In this document: piece by piece, positions 10,232 through 21,799 of the stretch
Layout of the letters: the number at the start of each line of letters is the position of its first letter
Position numbering within the stretch: position 1 is the first letter of the stretch
Assembly (NCBI GenBank): GCA_936432065.2
Contig: OW386289.2
Span: 137,070,015-137,134,014 of the forward strand
DNA length: 64,000 bases
Direction of reading: 5' to 3'
Origin: Rutpela maculata
Taxonomy: Eukaryota; Arthropoda; Insecta; Coleoptera; Cerambycidae
Notes under the pieces: model-generated
Database searches by the model: none
The model's input: only the letters and a program-made list of their open reading frames with translations
Told to the model about the DNA's origin: nothing
Program-made: the position numbers and the translations under genes

Positions 10232-12096
10232 CAGGGTGTTCGGCAGAGGGTGTGCCAAACGGGAATGGTGGATAGGTGGGGCCATTTAGAAGTTAGTTAG
10301 CTCTAATGGTCTCTATCCGAAGTATCACCGTTTTTGAGATATTATTATTTTATTTTTTTTCGAAAATTTCCCTCAAATCAGCCTTTTAGCATGTATAATA
10401 ATTTTTTTTATGGTTGTAACAGTTCAAAATAATTTTTATTATTTTCTGCAATGTATCTGTGTTCTAACAAAATCATATGGGATGCTGATAATTAAAGAAA
10501 AAAATTATTATGGGCTAACAGAGTGTCCACAATTGGTAGAAAGGATCATAAAGTTCAACTTTCCCTTGCATTTGCTTTCAAAAACTTCGCCTTCTCCCTT
10601 TAATGCCATTTTTAACCGTATGCCACATGCAATAAAAACGTTTTAAATAACATGAGAAAATTGGTGGTAATTTGTTTACAAGGATACGGGGCACGCTAAC
10701 AGTAACAAATAACGATGGAAGTTAACTCGGTTGCGAGATACACAAATACACATGTAACGAGCAGGTAAACAACCCTCTTGGCGCAGGTAAAATAATTCTA
10801 CTGTCTTTGTCTTTCATGGGGTACGTACGATCGGAAGACTCGCCCGCTTCCCTATTTTAGTATTGACTATTTCTGCTAATTGATGTGTCTGTGACTCGAG
10901 AAACTATCTCATTTTATTAACTTTATTTCGTTTAATTTTTTTAGTGCTGTTGTTAGTGTTGGTTAATTTCGTAATAAAATTGTTACATACGGATGTCTAC
11001 ATTTACTAGGGAAGGAATCGTAAATTTACACAATTTACACCATTGGGCCACAAAGGGCGAGAATCCACATGTGATCAGGCCGACCTCATTTCAACGAAAA
11101 TTCAGTGTAAACGTTTGAGCAGGTGTGATCGGAAGGTCCCTTATCGGACCGCACTACTTGTCGGGTAACCTCAATGGTAATAATTACCTGGACTTCTTAC
11201 AGAATGACCTATTGTTTTTCAAAATGACAGTTGTCCGGCACACTACAGAATAACCGTCAGGGAGCACTTAGATAAATAATGTGTTTCCCAATTCGTGGAT
11301 TGGTAGACGTGGCCCTATTCCATGGCCCACACGGTCCCCAGACCTGATTTGATTTCCACGCCTGAAGATGGGCTAAAGAACTTATGTACTCACAAGAAAT
11401 TCATAAACAAAACCAATTAATTGAAAAAATTAACGCCGCTTTAGCAATGATGAGAGAAGAGATGCGGCTCGGTACAATAACGGTAGAAATCCGAAGGTTT
11501 CGCTCGTGTATAAGAAACGGGGGAGCGCAATTTGAGCAAAATTAATGAATAAAAAATTTACAACAAATTTTTTGTTTGTTTTTACTTTATTTTCCCCTAA
11601 TGTAACTCAGACAGATATCCTTTTAAACAAATTACCACCAATTTTCTCATGTTATTTAAAAAGCTTTCATTACATGTGGCATACGGTTAAAAATGGCATT
11701 AAAAGGAGAAGTTTTTGTAAGCATTTGAACATCTTGATACTTTTCGTTTTTTTGCAAATGCAAGGGAAAGTTGAACTTTATGATCCTTTCTATCAATTCT
11801 GGGGTCTCTGTTAGCTCGTAATAATTTTTTTCTTTAATTATCAGCGTCCCACATGATTTTGTTAGAACACAGATACATTGCAGAAAATAATAAAAATTAT
11901 TTTGAACTGTTACAACCGTAAAAAAAATTGTTATACATGCTAAAAGGCTGATTTGAGGGAAATTTAAAAAAAAAATAATAATAATATCTCAAAAACGGAG
12001 ATACTTTGGATGGAGGTCATTAGGGCTAACCAACTTCTAAACTCCACCCCACCTATCTACCATTCTCGTTTGGCACACCCTCTGCCGAACACCCTG
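10232..12096. mobile_element. Mariner-like transposon with about 450-bp inverted arms
   Basis: The 1865-bp element starts CAGGGTGTTCGGCAGAGGGT and ends in its complement. TA sits on both sides (10230-10231 and 12097-12098), the Tc1/mariner target duplication. The arms are unusually long: 10232-10680 is mirrored by about 11620-12096. The core holds a decayed mariner transposase (11035-11440). Frames inside the arms (10410-10646, 11545-11814, 12010-12264) are arm sequence and not independent genes. Confidence 0.88.
11035..11440 (+). pseudogene. Mariner/IS630-type transposase, degenerate
   Basis: Three-frame reading gives the C-terminal catalytic half of a mariner-type DDE/D transposase. HHWATKGENPHVIRP..FSVNV(stop)AGVIG..LIGPHYLSGNLNG..YLDFLQND matches the family's FSVNVWAGI..LIGP..LNG..YL.FLQN region, with Trp changed to a stop. 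Then, in other frames, come QNDSCPAHYRITVREHLD (the QQDGAPAH catalytic-Asp block, Asp retained), W(IGR)RGPIPWP and RSPDL (third catalytic Asp). The N-terminal HTH domain was not found. Multiple stops and frameshifts mean it cannot encode an active enzyme. It lies centrally between the element's long inverted arms. Confidence 0.8.
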
Positions 12097-12485
12097 TATA
12101 AGTGTGTAAAAGTGATACTTTTTTTCACGAATGAGAATTTTGTCGCAATCGTCTATGGCTCGTACGGCAATCCCACGAGTAAAAAAAGGAACTTTACACA
12201 CGAGTTGCATACAATATTTTTTCTCCTACCGAAATGGTTGCCAAAAAATATATGCATAAATTAAAATATGAACAATCTACTTTACGCACTAGTGCATACA
12301 GTGTTTTACTTAAAGTGAAATAATAAGTCTAGGAAATAGCGTGCAAATTTGACGATGAAAGGTTACCGTCTGCCAGTCGGTAATCTAAGAGACCATATAA
12401 GTACCAAAGTTTTTTCTTTCTGGAAATTTTTGGTATGGGGGGGGGGGCATTTTTTTAATCGAATGGTTACCGATATCTGTCCGCA
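12097..12485. other. Short unassigned spacer with poly-G run
   Basis: No gene recognised. A run of ten G residues lies near 12438-12447. Confidence 0.4.
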
Positions 12486-13926
12486 CAGGTAGTTAGTAGG
12501 TATTAGATTAGATTAGATTGAAGGGAGGAGCTGGCCGCTTAGCCTTGGCCACCGCGACCCCTTTGGATCTATTGTGGCGCTCCTAATCTAATTCATTTAG
12601 AGTTCCTCATCCAGCTTTGTCTTTTGTACCAGACTCCATAGCCTTGATAGGGGCTCCTTAGTATAGCTATCCGCTCTTGGTTTTTCCTCACCAAGTATTT
12701 GGAATCTCAGTCTGGCTAGGCCTTCACAATGGCACAGCACATGTACTGAGGTTTCCTCTTCCTCTTGACAGAATCTGCATGTTGCATCATCTGCCAGAAA
12801 CATTAGACTCATATGCCTATTGAGTCTACAATGTCCAGTTAGAAGACCCACTATTATCCTAATGGCCTTTCTACTTTGGCCTAGTAGATCTTCCGTGAAT
12901 TTGGCCGACCGTTCTTTAATGAACTCTTTGGCCTGTCTCTGTCGCGGGAAACTGTTCCACCATTCTAGAGATTTGTCTTGTACCCATTTATTAATGGATT
13001 CTCGTTTGCATGGCTTAGCCACGCCACAAAAGGGTTCGGGGCCTACCAAGGCATTAGATGCGCCTTCCCGAGCCAGCTCATCAGCCTTTTCATTTCCCCT
13101 GTGTCCCTCATGTCCTGGTACCCATGCCACGGTCACTTTGTTCTGACTTCCTAGGTCCATAAGGGCGTTAATACAATCCCATACTAGTCTTGAGTCGACC
13201 TGCATGGAATCGATTGCCTTTAGCGCCGCCTGGCTGTCGGAAAAAATGGCAATTGACTGGTTGACAGTTCCTTGCCTCATTATTTCCCTTGCACACCACT
13301 GTATAGCGGCCACCTCTGCCTGAAATACTGTGGCATGCATTCCTAGACTTATCGAGATTTCCGTTTTCGACCTTATCCCGTAAATCCCAGCTCCTGCTCC
13401 ATGTTCTGTCTTGGAGCCGTCCGTGTACCAGACTATTTGTGCTGATATCGGAGGGCCATTCTTCCAGTCCCCTCTGTCTGGTATCTTGATTTGAAAGTTT
13501 TTATAGAAGTTATACTTTGGGACCATGCTGTCCGTGGGCATTCCCAGAATGGGGTCTGCCTTCAGCTCTGAGTATAACTTTTGGTGCTCTGTACCGTGTT
13601 GCTGCCTTATGGGCGTTGTGCCTTGCATTAGCCTGTGCAACACCGAACGAGCTTCCCCCTGGATGAAAATGTGTAGTGGTGGCAAATCTAGAAGGACCTC
13701 CAAAGCCGCCGTGGGAGCAGATTTTATGGCCCCTGTGGCGCACAGGCAAGCAAGCCTTTGTGCGCCACTTAATAGCCTTACTGCTCCCGGCTGCAATGTC
13801 TTGGTCCACCATACCACCGATCCATAGGTTATCATGGGTCTAACGACCCTGGTATATAACCATAGGGACATCTTGGGGTTTAATCCCCAGTTTTTTCCAC
13901 ACATCTGCCTGCACCTTCCCAGGGCA
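12486..13926 (-). mobile_element. Non-LTR retrotransposon, 5'-truncated copy 1
   Basis: Minus-strand element. The 3' UTR (12486-12596) has the GATCCA..GGGGTC.CGGTGGCCAAGGC block shared with the tails at 28225-28270 and 55030-55085, and it ends in short ATTAG/CTAAT repeats (12500-12520). Comparison with the copy at 53765 shows that similarity stops near 13926, so the copy is 5'-truncated there. Ordinary LINE features: 5' truncation and a simple-repeat tail. The RNase-H-bearing architecture points to the I/LOA/Jockey-like group; the exact clade is not resolved. Confidence 0.85.
12597..13926 (-). CDS. Retrotransposon ORF2 C-terminal part: RT thumb, RNase H, CCHC
   Basis: About 440 residues open without interruption to the TAG at 12597-12599. 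Order from the N side: RT-thumb/connection region (SLWLYTRVVRPMITYGSVVWW; QRLACLCATGAIKSAPTAALE), then a complete ribonuclease H domain with the acidic set visible: Asp in WYTDGSK, Glu in QAEVAA, Asp in FSDSQAAL, and His plus Asp in VPGHEGHRGNEKADELA. A C-terminal Cys-rich finger follows (CRFCQEEEE..HVLCHC). RNase H removes the RNA strand during target-primed reverse transcription. The fingers/palm region with the YADD motif is absent because of 5' truncation. The open frame runs on to 13967, but that extra part lies outside the element. It cannot move by itself, yet it is better preserved than its relatives at 27.5 and 53.5 kb, implying recent insertion. Confidence 0.85.
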
Positions 13927-14029
13927 AAAGTTAGTAGGTATATGCAGTATGCACTTCCATACTCCAATTACGCTGGCAGACGAAACTTCCGGTCGGCGCG
14001 CGTAACCGGAAATTGAAAAAAAAAATTTA

Positions 14030-15130
14030 ATTACCGGACCAAAGGAGGAGGGCCTATAAGGTCGGTTCTCGGCCCTTGTTTGGTCAAAAAATTTCGAAAA
14101 AAAATTTTTTATCATATAAATTTAATATTTAATCTATTCCACTCCAAACGGAACTTTCCCCAACCCATCCCCCTCCATGTAACCCCATTAAATTATTATA
14201 GAATCAGTTTACATTATCACACATGCTTAGATGTTTTTGAACTTGAAAATCATATATCCTTTGAATGAACTGCACCCCAAGCTCCCCCTACTTCTATACA
14301 ATACCCCAACACCCTCCCCAACACCGCCATCCCCCAATGCCAAGCACGCTCTCCTCCCATAAACCTTTATGCTGCTACCAGATATAAAATAGCTTTAAAA
14401 GGACTTTTATGTAAATTATTAATAAAATCCCAATTCCTCTTATACCCTCCCCCCAATCCTCTCTCCCGAACCATTCTGTTGTGTAGAGAAGGTTTAGGTT
14501 AGATTTTTTTTGTTGTTTGTCGTTTGATTTAGAGCTTATAGTATATGTACTTTTGTCTAATTTTTCTTCGTATTTTTATTGCTTTAGACGTAGGGAGAGG
14601 GAGTAAAACAGGCGCAAGGTTATATCTTTCTGCCGAGAAAAAAAAGTATAAGAAAGTCTTTGTTATACCATTTTCAAGCTTGTAGCAGTATGATGATGGC
14701 GGAAATGGTTCGGGAGAGTGGGTGTTGGGGGGGGGGATATAAGAGCAATTTACATTTTATTAATAATGTAATTAAAAAATCCTTTTAAAACTATTTTATA
14801 CCTGGTAGGAGCATAAAGGTTTATGTTAGTGGGGGGAGAGGGTGTTTGTCATTGGGGGTTGGGGGTGCTGGAGTGTTGTATGGTAGTAGGGGGAGCTTAG
14901 GATGCAGTTTGTTCAAAGGAAATATGATTTTCAAGTTCAAAAACATCTGAGCATGCGTGTACTAATGCAAACTGATTCTTTAATAATTTAAGGGGATACA
15001 TGGAGGAGGATGGGTTGGAATAGATTAGATATTGAATATATATAACAAGAAAAAAAATTTCTAAATTTTTTGACCAAAAATAAAAAGGCCGAAAATCGGC
15101 CTTATAGGCCCTCCTCTTTTGGTGTAATAT
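14030..15130. mobile_element. Foldback element with about 430-bp inverted arms
   Basis: Left arm about 14038-14480 begins ACCAAAGGAGGAGGGCCTAT; right arm about 14690-15122 is its inverted copy. Arms are C-rich on one strand (CCCCC runs) and share the block around TGAACTTGAAAATCATAT. The 200-bp loop has no recognised coding sequence. Superfamily unknown. Confidence 0.78.
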
Positions 15131-15408
15131 GTTTGTTTTGGCATGTACTGTACTGTACTGTAGTGTAGTGGCAGATATTTCTATCGGTCGGTTTTTGAAC
15201 AATTTGCCATCAAAGTGGCGAAAAATGGACCAGAATTTTAAATTTTGACAAAAAATAGTTAAAAGTGAAAGAAAACATAACAGGACAGGACATATTAGGA
15301 CAGTCATTTTTTGATTTCTTAAAAATTATTAAGGGATTAAACAATGATATGCAAGTTACGTTTTTTTTTTATTTCAATGATTTCTCAGTGTTTTTTATTT
15401 TTCAAATC

Positions 15409-15743
15409 AGCCGCCAAGCGCTCCGCTTTCAGCCTCAAGCGGATAGTGACACTCACTGGGCGGCTAGCCCCCCACCACCACTACCAGCAGTTTCCCTACG
15501 CTGTTACATTCATTTAAACATCGTGCATGTTTTCAACAATAATAATAATAATGATAACAATAACAATTTTTATTATTGCTATTATTATTATCATTATTAT
15601 TATTATTATTATTATTGAAAACATGCGCGATGTTTAAATGAATGTAACAATGTAGAGAATCTGCTGGTAGTGGTGGTGGGAGGTTAGCCGCCCAGTGAGT
15701 ATCACTGTCCGCTTGAGGCTGAAAGCGGAGCGCTCGACCGCTG
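15409..15743. mobile_element. Palindromic MITE with (ATT)n centre
   Basis: Arms of about 130 bp (15409-15538 and 15617-15743), ends CAGCCGCCAAGCGCTCCGC and the complement of CAGCGGTCGAGCGCTCCGC, centre a trinucleotide ATT/AAT run (15540-15615). The arm contains a tRNA-anticodon-like stem (CCGCTT..AAGCGG) but lacks a B box. Confidence 0.78.
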
Positions 15744-16391
15744 TTTCGGCTCTAAAGGGTTTTAAACACGAAAATTTACCATGTTAAACGTCATATAACG
15801 AGTACTGAAAATCAATTTTATGTGATTCTGCGAGCCATTAAACAATAAATAAACCTTTGTAAGAGTAGATAATATTTTTGCTTGAACCCTACCTGAAAGT
15901 ATCCATATCCAAAAATTATATTTTCAGGGTGTGCCCTATGAAAAAAAAAAAGATAAAATTGCTCATATCCAAACACAAAAATACACACAAATACAAACAA
16001 CACTATTTATTTTAATTAATAATATTACACACTTTATCACATTTATTTTCATGTTTAGAACCCTCCAGAGCCGAAAATATGGGGTTTCATAGGTCACGAA
16101 TTACAACCTATACTCTAAACTATCTTCTTCCAAAATTACGAAAAGTTTCAACCAATATAATATATTTCCATGTAATTTTTGCGAGGTCTTTTGTAAAATT
16201 ATAAAACCTGCTTTTAAATTAAATAAAAAATGGTGTTAAATTATTTTGTAAATCGCGAAAATAACCTAAAGAAAACTCATAATTTAGGCTATTTTCGCTA
16301 TTTACTAAAAATGTGTGTTTTTTTCACTTTTTTTTCTGTGTAATATATTTTCTAGAAAATGGCGGAGGTTCCGGTGATATCATATATTACA
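15744..16391. other. Unassigned sequence with a partial MITE relative
   Basis: Mostly AT-rich. 16244-16312 (TAAATCGCGAAAATAACCTAA and its near-complement) is a diverged piece of the 16392-16674 element family. Confidence 0.45.
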
Positions 16392-16674
16392 GACACACAC
16401 ACAAAAAAAGGTCTGTTTCTGGGACTCCATTGGGCAACCCCTATGTATTTCGACATGCTGAATACGAATCAGGTATCTGTTTAGCTCCGTTACCCACCAA
16501 TTTATAGTAAATCCCGACAATAACCTAAATTATGAGTTTTTTTTAGGTTATTTTCGCGAATTACAAGAAAATAGTGGGTGATGGAGCTAAACGGATAGAT
16601 TCGTGTTCAGCACGTCGAAATATATATCCCAATGGAGTACCAGAAAAATACCACTTATTTCATTTTGTGTGCTT
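16392..16674. mobile_element. Palindromic MITE, copy 1 of two
   Basis: Inverted arms (GGGACTCCATTGGG..TTTAGCTCCGTTACCCACCAAT and complement) meet at an inner hairpin of AATAACCTAAATTATGAG-type sequence. A second copy, lacking most of the left arm, lies at 44034-44245. Non-coding. Confidence 0.72.
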
Positions 16675-17384
16675 GTGCTATTTAATTAAGAACGTTAATA
16701 TTTTGACTTGAAATCGCCTCGAACACAAGCATAATGTAGTAAAAATTTACTACTACTTCATGAGTGAGTCCCAAATTACTAAATGCTTTAAAAGTGCGAA
16801 TCAAGAAAGAAAAGTTGGAGTGGTAACTCTAATGCTATATTTGCAAAATACACAAATTGTTTCAACAAATAACAAGTATATCCGTCTTTAAAACTTGAAA
16901 TTATTAAGTTTTTTGGAAAAATATTGTCTAGAATATATCGAAATTCTATTCAGAGGATGAATATATCGGTGACGGAGAAACTATTAATCAGTCCTAAAAG
17001 AACCTATAATTTATAGGTTCTTCAGGAACCTGGAAAATAATATCAAATTCCAGGACACTGAGAGCCGAATTTCTAGTATCTGAGGCAATCACTAAAGGAA
17101 AAGAGAAGAAAAGAAATAAGTAAGTATTAATGTTTTTTTAACTGTTTTACTAATATTTTGTTTTTGTAATAATTCGTTTTTTTTTGAATACTGAAATTCG
17201 AAAACTGTTTTTTTAAAAGTTGATTTTTGTATAAACCCTAGAGACCACTATCAATCGCAAAATCAAATGATTGGTGTACCATCTTGAATATTTCAGATGA
17301 GACTGAAAAAATATGTACAACTTTTTGGCGACTTGAGATCTTTCGGTGCTACAAGGGAATATTTTACTTGTTAAGATTATTATT
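16675..17384. other. Unassigned AT-rich sequence
   Basis: A short perfect palindrome, AGAACCTATAATTTATAGGTTCT-type, lies at 16998-17021. No genes recognised. Confidence 0.45.
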
Positions 17385-17680
17385 CTCCCATTTACCCCTG
17401 ATCCTTTCAACGGAATAAGATCAAAATATAATCTAGTTCCAGATATCGCTATAGTACATAGGTGTACTAAATTTCAAGTCAATATCTTAAACGGTTCCAT
17501 TATAACCGTGCCTACAAGAAAGTTACAGACAGACTGGCAGAACAACAGACATAATTTCTTTTCTCAAACTTAAAATATCCACATTTCAGAGCATTCTAAG
17601 GTTATTTGAAGAAAAGAAATTCAATTTTTTTTTACAATCATTACTAAATTTCCACTCCTCTGCGTGGATGTGGAAGTAAA
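17385..17680 (+). mobile_element. HINE-like repeat, diverged 3' part (copy I)
   Basis: Conserved internal block (CGGAATAAGATCAAAATATAA.., AAATTTCAAGTCAATATC), a worn CAGA microsatellite (17525-17545) and the terminal motif GGATGTGGAAGTAAA at 17666-17680. More diverged than the other copies, hence probably older. Confidence 0.65.
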
Positions 17681-18110
17681 AGAGATGAAGTCATGTGTTC
17701 TTCCTTTGTTTTATTTATTTACTCCGCTTTATATCACCATAAAGGACCCCGCACACCACTTATGGAAATCCGGTATCCATTAAATTTTTCCAATGTTTGA
17801 TATGTTGTTCTACTGGTCCAATAGATTAAAAGTCTCAATGGGCACGAGTCCCAAAAACACACCCTTTTACTCTTTTTTACCCTCTATGGAAACTAAAGAA
17901 AAAAAAAAGGAAAAAATCCTGTTATACGCAGTATGTCGTTTTCATCAACTTTTTTCTAACTTGTTAAATTAGACTTCTAGAAACAATCATATTTTACCAA
18001 CTAGCGAGTTTCTTCTTTTCTCTTTGTATTTTTAAATGGCAATTTTATAAATCATTCGCAAAGCCATTGTGTTTTTTTGGTCAAATTTTAGATTGGTATA
18101 AAACACGATA
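17681..18110. other. Unassigned AT-rich sequence
   Basis: No feature recognised. Confidence 0.4.
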
Positions 18111-19355
18111 TACCGGGTGCCACAGGCTAGTGACTCCTTTATTCTTCCTTTATTTTTCAACTTATCCATTTGAAATTTATGGTGCATAAACTACCTGTAA
18201 AAATAGACTTTTGGACATAAAAAACGGTACGAGACCATTTCCGGTTTATCCGGAAATAACAGCAACTTTCGATTTTTAAATGGAACACCCTGTATATTTT
18301 TATATATTTCGATTCAAGATAACATTCTGAGTATACCATGAGATTTTCGCGAATTTTTGAGTCGATATTCAGTTTTTTTTAAGCATTTTGAGACATTCGT
18401 CTAGAGTGCTTTGGAATACCAAAATTTGTTCTAAGGCAGGTAAAGTCCAAGGAAAAAATATAATTTTTCATTTAATTTCATTAATAACTATTTACGAAGC
18501 TTCCAAAATTGAACTAATCACTTTTGTATCGAAAACTCTTTTTTTTCAAATGGGAAGGTGGTGGCTCATACTGTTCAATAAATTATAGATTTTTCTCTGA
18601 ATTTATTGATATCCATTTCATGTCCTATTTGTTTTTCTATTTTATTGAATTTATTTAAAATTAAAAAATCACTTTCAACATAATTTTTCTTGAACTGTAA
18701 CGTAGTTGCCTTTGCAAAAATCATATGTCTAATAATGAAATGTGAATAACTACCTTTTTGTGAATAGTAGCCTTTTGATTCTCTCTTTTGTTTCTTAATA
18801 GGTATAAGTAGTAGTGCAAACACTGCAAACTATAAGTATCAATAAAAATTATTTTGAAAGTGATTTTTTATTTTTAAATAAATTTAATAAAAATAAATTT
18901 ATTGAACACTATGAGTTACCACCTTCCCATTTGAAAAAAAAAGTATTCGATAAAAAAGTGGTTTTTTCAATTTTGGAGGCTTCGTAAATAATTATTAATG
19001 AAATTAAAAGAAAAATTATATTTTTCCCTTAGACTTTATCTGCCGTAGAACAAATTTTGGTATTCCAAGGCACTCTAGACGAATGTCTCAAAATGCTTAA
19101 AAAACTGAACATCGACTCAAAAATTCGCGAAAATCTCATGGTATACTCAGAATGTTGTCTTGAATCCAAATATGTAAAAATATACATTTAAAAATCGAAA
19201 GTTGCGGCCATTTCCATTTAAACCGGAAATGGTTTCATACCGTTTTTTATATCCAAAAAACAATTTTTACAGTAGTTTATGCACCCCAAATTTCAAATGG
19301 TTAAGTTAAAAAATATAAGAAATGTAGGGGGGGCACTAGCCTGTGACACCAGGTA
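18111..19355. mobile_element. Foldback element with about 500-bp arms and TA flanks
   Basis: Termini TACCGGGTGCCACAGGCTAG at 18111 and the complement of TACCTGGTGTCACAGGCTAG at 19355. Arms extend to about 18680 and from about 18855; the loop is about 175 bp. Both arms contain the block ATTCGTCTAGAGTGC and the C(G/A)CGAATTTTTGAGTCGAT block in inverted orientation. TA at both ends and a GGGTG-type terminus suggest a Tc1/mariner-related non-autonomous element. Frames on the arms are mirror images. Confidence 0.8.
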
Positions 19356-20790
19356 TTTGACTCACTCACATCATTAAAATTCGCCTTTAGCGATGTAATA
19401 AATTTTATTATATTAGAATCAATAAAAAACATTATAAAAAGTTTGCTTTTAAGGTTATTAAACTATGATGGGAAAATATTTCTGTGGTACATAGTTTGTC
19501 AAGCTAATGAGAAAAATTTCCACAATTCATTCAGTATTAAAAATTCTTACTTAAAAAAGTAATCAATTTTCAAAAAAAAATGTACAGAGTTCATTCATTT
19601 TTACACTCATTGTTGCCTTGAAAAATATAATGATTCAATCTATACTATAAGTGTATTTCATATTTCTTTTTAATTTAGGATTAATTTATAATGACTAAGA
19701 TGCTCTCCCAGAAAAGTGAACCCAGGGGTGTAAAAAAGTGATTATTTGGGAAGTTTTCGAAACGATTTTTTCTTTCCACTACTAATGTCATTAAATAAAT
19801 AGTATTTTTTAACATGTTAGCATCACCTTTTGGAGATGGTCTCTTAGCGGGGTATGCAGGGACCGGGACGGCCTAATTGCTGCATCGACAGGTTCAGGGA
19901 AGCTGAGGGAAGAGCTGATATTTATGATTCAACCTTTGAATTATACTGAAGTGAACACTTCAGTATAATAATTGTACCCGGTGGCCAAATAAATTGTATT
20001 AACTTTGAGTTTAACTTTATTTTTTTAATTAATAATTTCATTTTATTTTAATTAATTTAACAAACACTTTTAAAGCACACAATTATTATTCATTAATAAT
20101 TAGTAATGTATAGATATCGGAAAGTAGATAGCGACTTATCTGATTTTATTTACGAGCGCATGGCAAGCATTGTTGCTTCTCACTGCCGAAAAACACACTA
20201 CCAGACCGTTTACGTCTACACTGGGTTGATTTTGGGTCATGCTTCTTGCCAGTAGTGAGAGCAACATGTAATGGTACAGGAATACAGGATGGAAAGTGTA
20301 GGTTTTTGTGAGATGCATTTTCGTATTGCGTCGTAATTTGAATCGTTTATACTCTTCTATTTGTAGTTTTCTGTTTCTTTCATGTTTCTCATTTCGGCAG
20401 CGTATATATACTTGCGAATTCTTTATGGGATTACATTTTTCCCTTGCTGTTCATTCCCAGTGTGCTAGGATCTTTCCTAGTTTGTTCATTAAAGTCTGTT
20501 CGCTGGTAAAGTCCCGGTGTGATCTAACATGCCGTAGGCTCGTTGATGTTTTCGAATACACAGTGGCGTCGCTTTGTTTTATACTTTACTTGATGCATTT
20601 AATTAAATTTATTTAAAGGAAAATAAGCATATATAAATCTATTGTAAATTTATAGTAATTTAAGTTAAATAAATAAATTATAATATTGAATTGTTTTGGT
20701 TTCAAGTAAAAAATATGATAAAGCAAATATACAAAATAAACACACTTAAATGTTGCAGCTAAATCTTATTTATTCATTAATAGAATTTTG
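19356..20790. other. Unassigned sequence with one strong small palindrome
   Basis: 19938-19965 is TTATACTGAAGTG, two bases, then CACTTCAGTATAA, a 13-bp perfect stem. A weaker inverted pair lies at 20168-20190 and 20244-20262. No gene recognised, although several short frames occur. Confidence 0.45.
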
Positions 20791-21778
20791 CAGAGATGGG
20801 TAAACTCCCGGAGTTTTGATTACTCCGAAAGTTTCCAGGAAGCTTTCCTGGAAACTTTCCATTGGGAATATTCAGAGTCTATTTTATGGTGAAATCTGAT
20901 TCGTAATGATCTAAGCTTCATTTTGATACCAAATAAGTGCATATAAATATATTATTTACATTACTTTTACCGACTTTTACCAAATAACTGATATTATATG
21001 ACACCCGCTATATGTGCCCTGTGCTATATGAAGAATATGGAGCAATTAGGTGGTTACCCAGTAATTTGTTTTGTTTGAATTATTAAATAATTAAATATAA
21101 ATAAAATAATTTATAGAATGTGATAAATATGTGGATTATAAAATTACAAATTTATGTAAATAATGTCATATGTAAGTCGTAACTCCTATTTTGTGCAGAA
21201 ATGGAAATATAGAAGGCAAGACAGAAATAACATCTACATATTATTTAATTAAAATAACACTAAATATATCAAATTAAATAATATCTTATAATTTGTGAAA
21301 AAATAAAAGTATATTTCTTTTTAATCATTTTCGTTTTTAATGTAACAGAAAAAAATGCTAGATATTATTCATCGGGAAGCGATAGTGCGGGTATACAAAT
21401 AAACGTAACTTATCATATGTCTGTCGACTCATCCTTGATCATAGCCAATAGCACGAAATTAGAGAAATTCTGTGCCAATGCCAATAGTAATAATCCGAGC
21501 GGTGACCATATGAAACCCTACGTCATCAAATATCCGATTAATTTTTGATAATTTCGAAAAAATATCAACAAATTAAAACTGGATTTCTGGCGTTTGAGGT
21601 TATGTTAGATCATCGTGGCGGTAATTTCAAATTTATGAGTAAATATGTGTAAATAATAACTGTAAATATTCGTGAAAAATTTGGAAGGAAACTTTCATTT
21701 TTATCAAAACTCCGTTCCGGAAACTTCCGAAATTTTCCTGGAAACTTTCCAATGGAAAGTTTCCTTGACCCATCTCTG
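20791..21778. mobile_element. hAT MITE, 988 bp, perfect 8-bp target duplication
   Basis: Ends CAGAGATGGGTAAAC and the complement of CAGAGATGGGTCAAGG, flanked by GAATTTTG at 20783-20790 and 21779-21786. Subterminal GGAAACTTTCC-type words repeat near both ends (20835-20860 and 21740-21770), as hAT transposase sites often do. The interior has no coding potential. Confidence 0.9.
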
Positions 21779-21799
21779 GAATTTTGTCAAATAAGTATA

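Noticed and set aside
12820..13827. Antisense and shifted frames over the RNase H gene (12820-13146, 13510-13812, 13525-13827)
   Set aside because: Shadows of the intact minus-strand RNase H frame.
15409..15460. tRNA-like stem in the MITE arm (CCGCTT..AAGCGG)
   Set aside because: No B box and the stem is part of the element's long inverted repeat.
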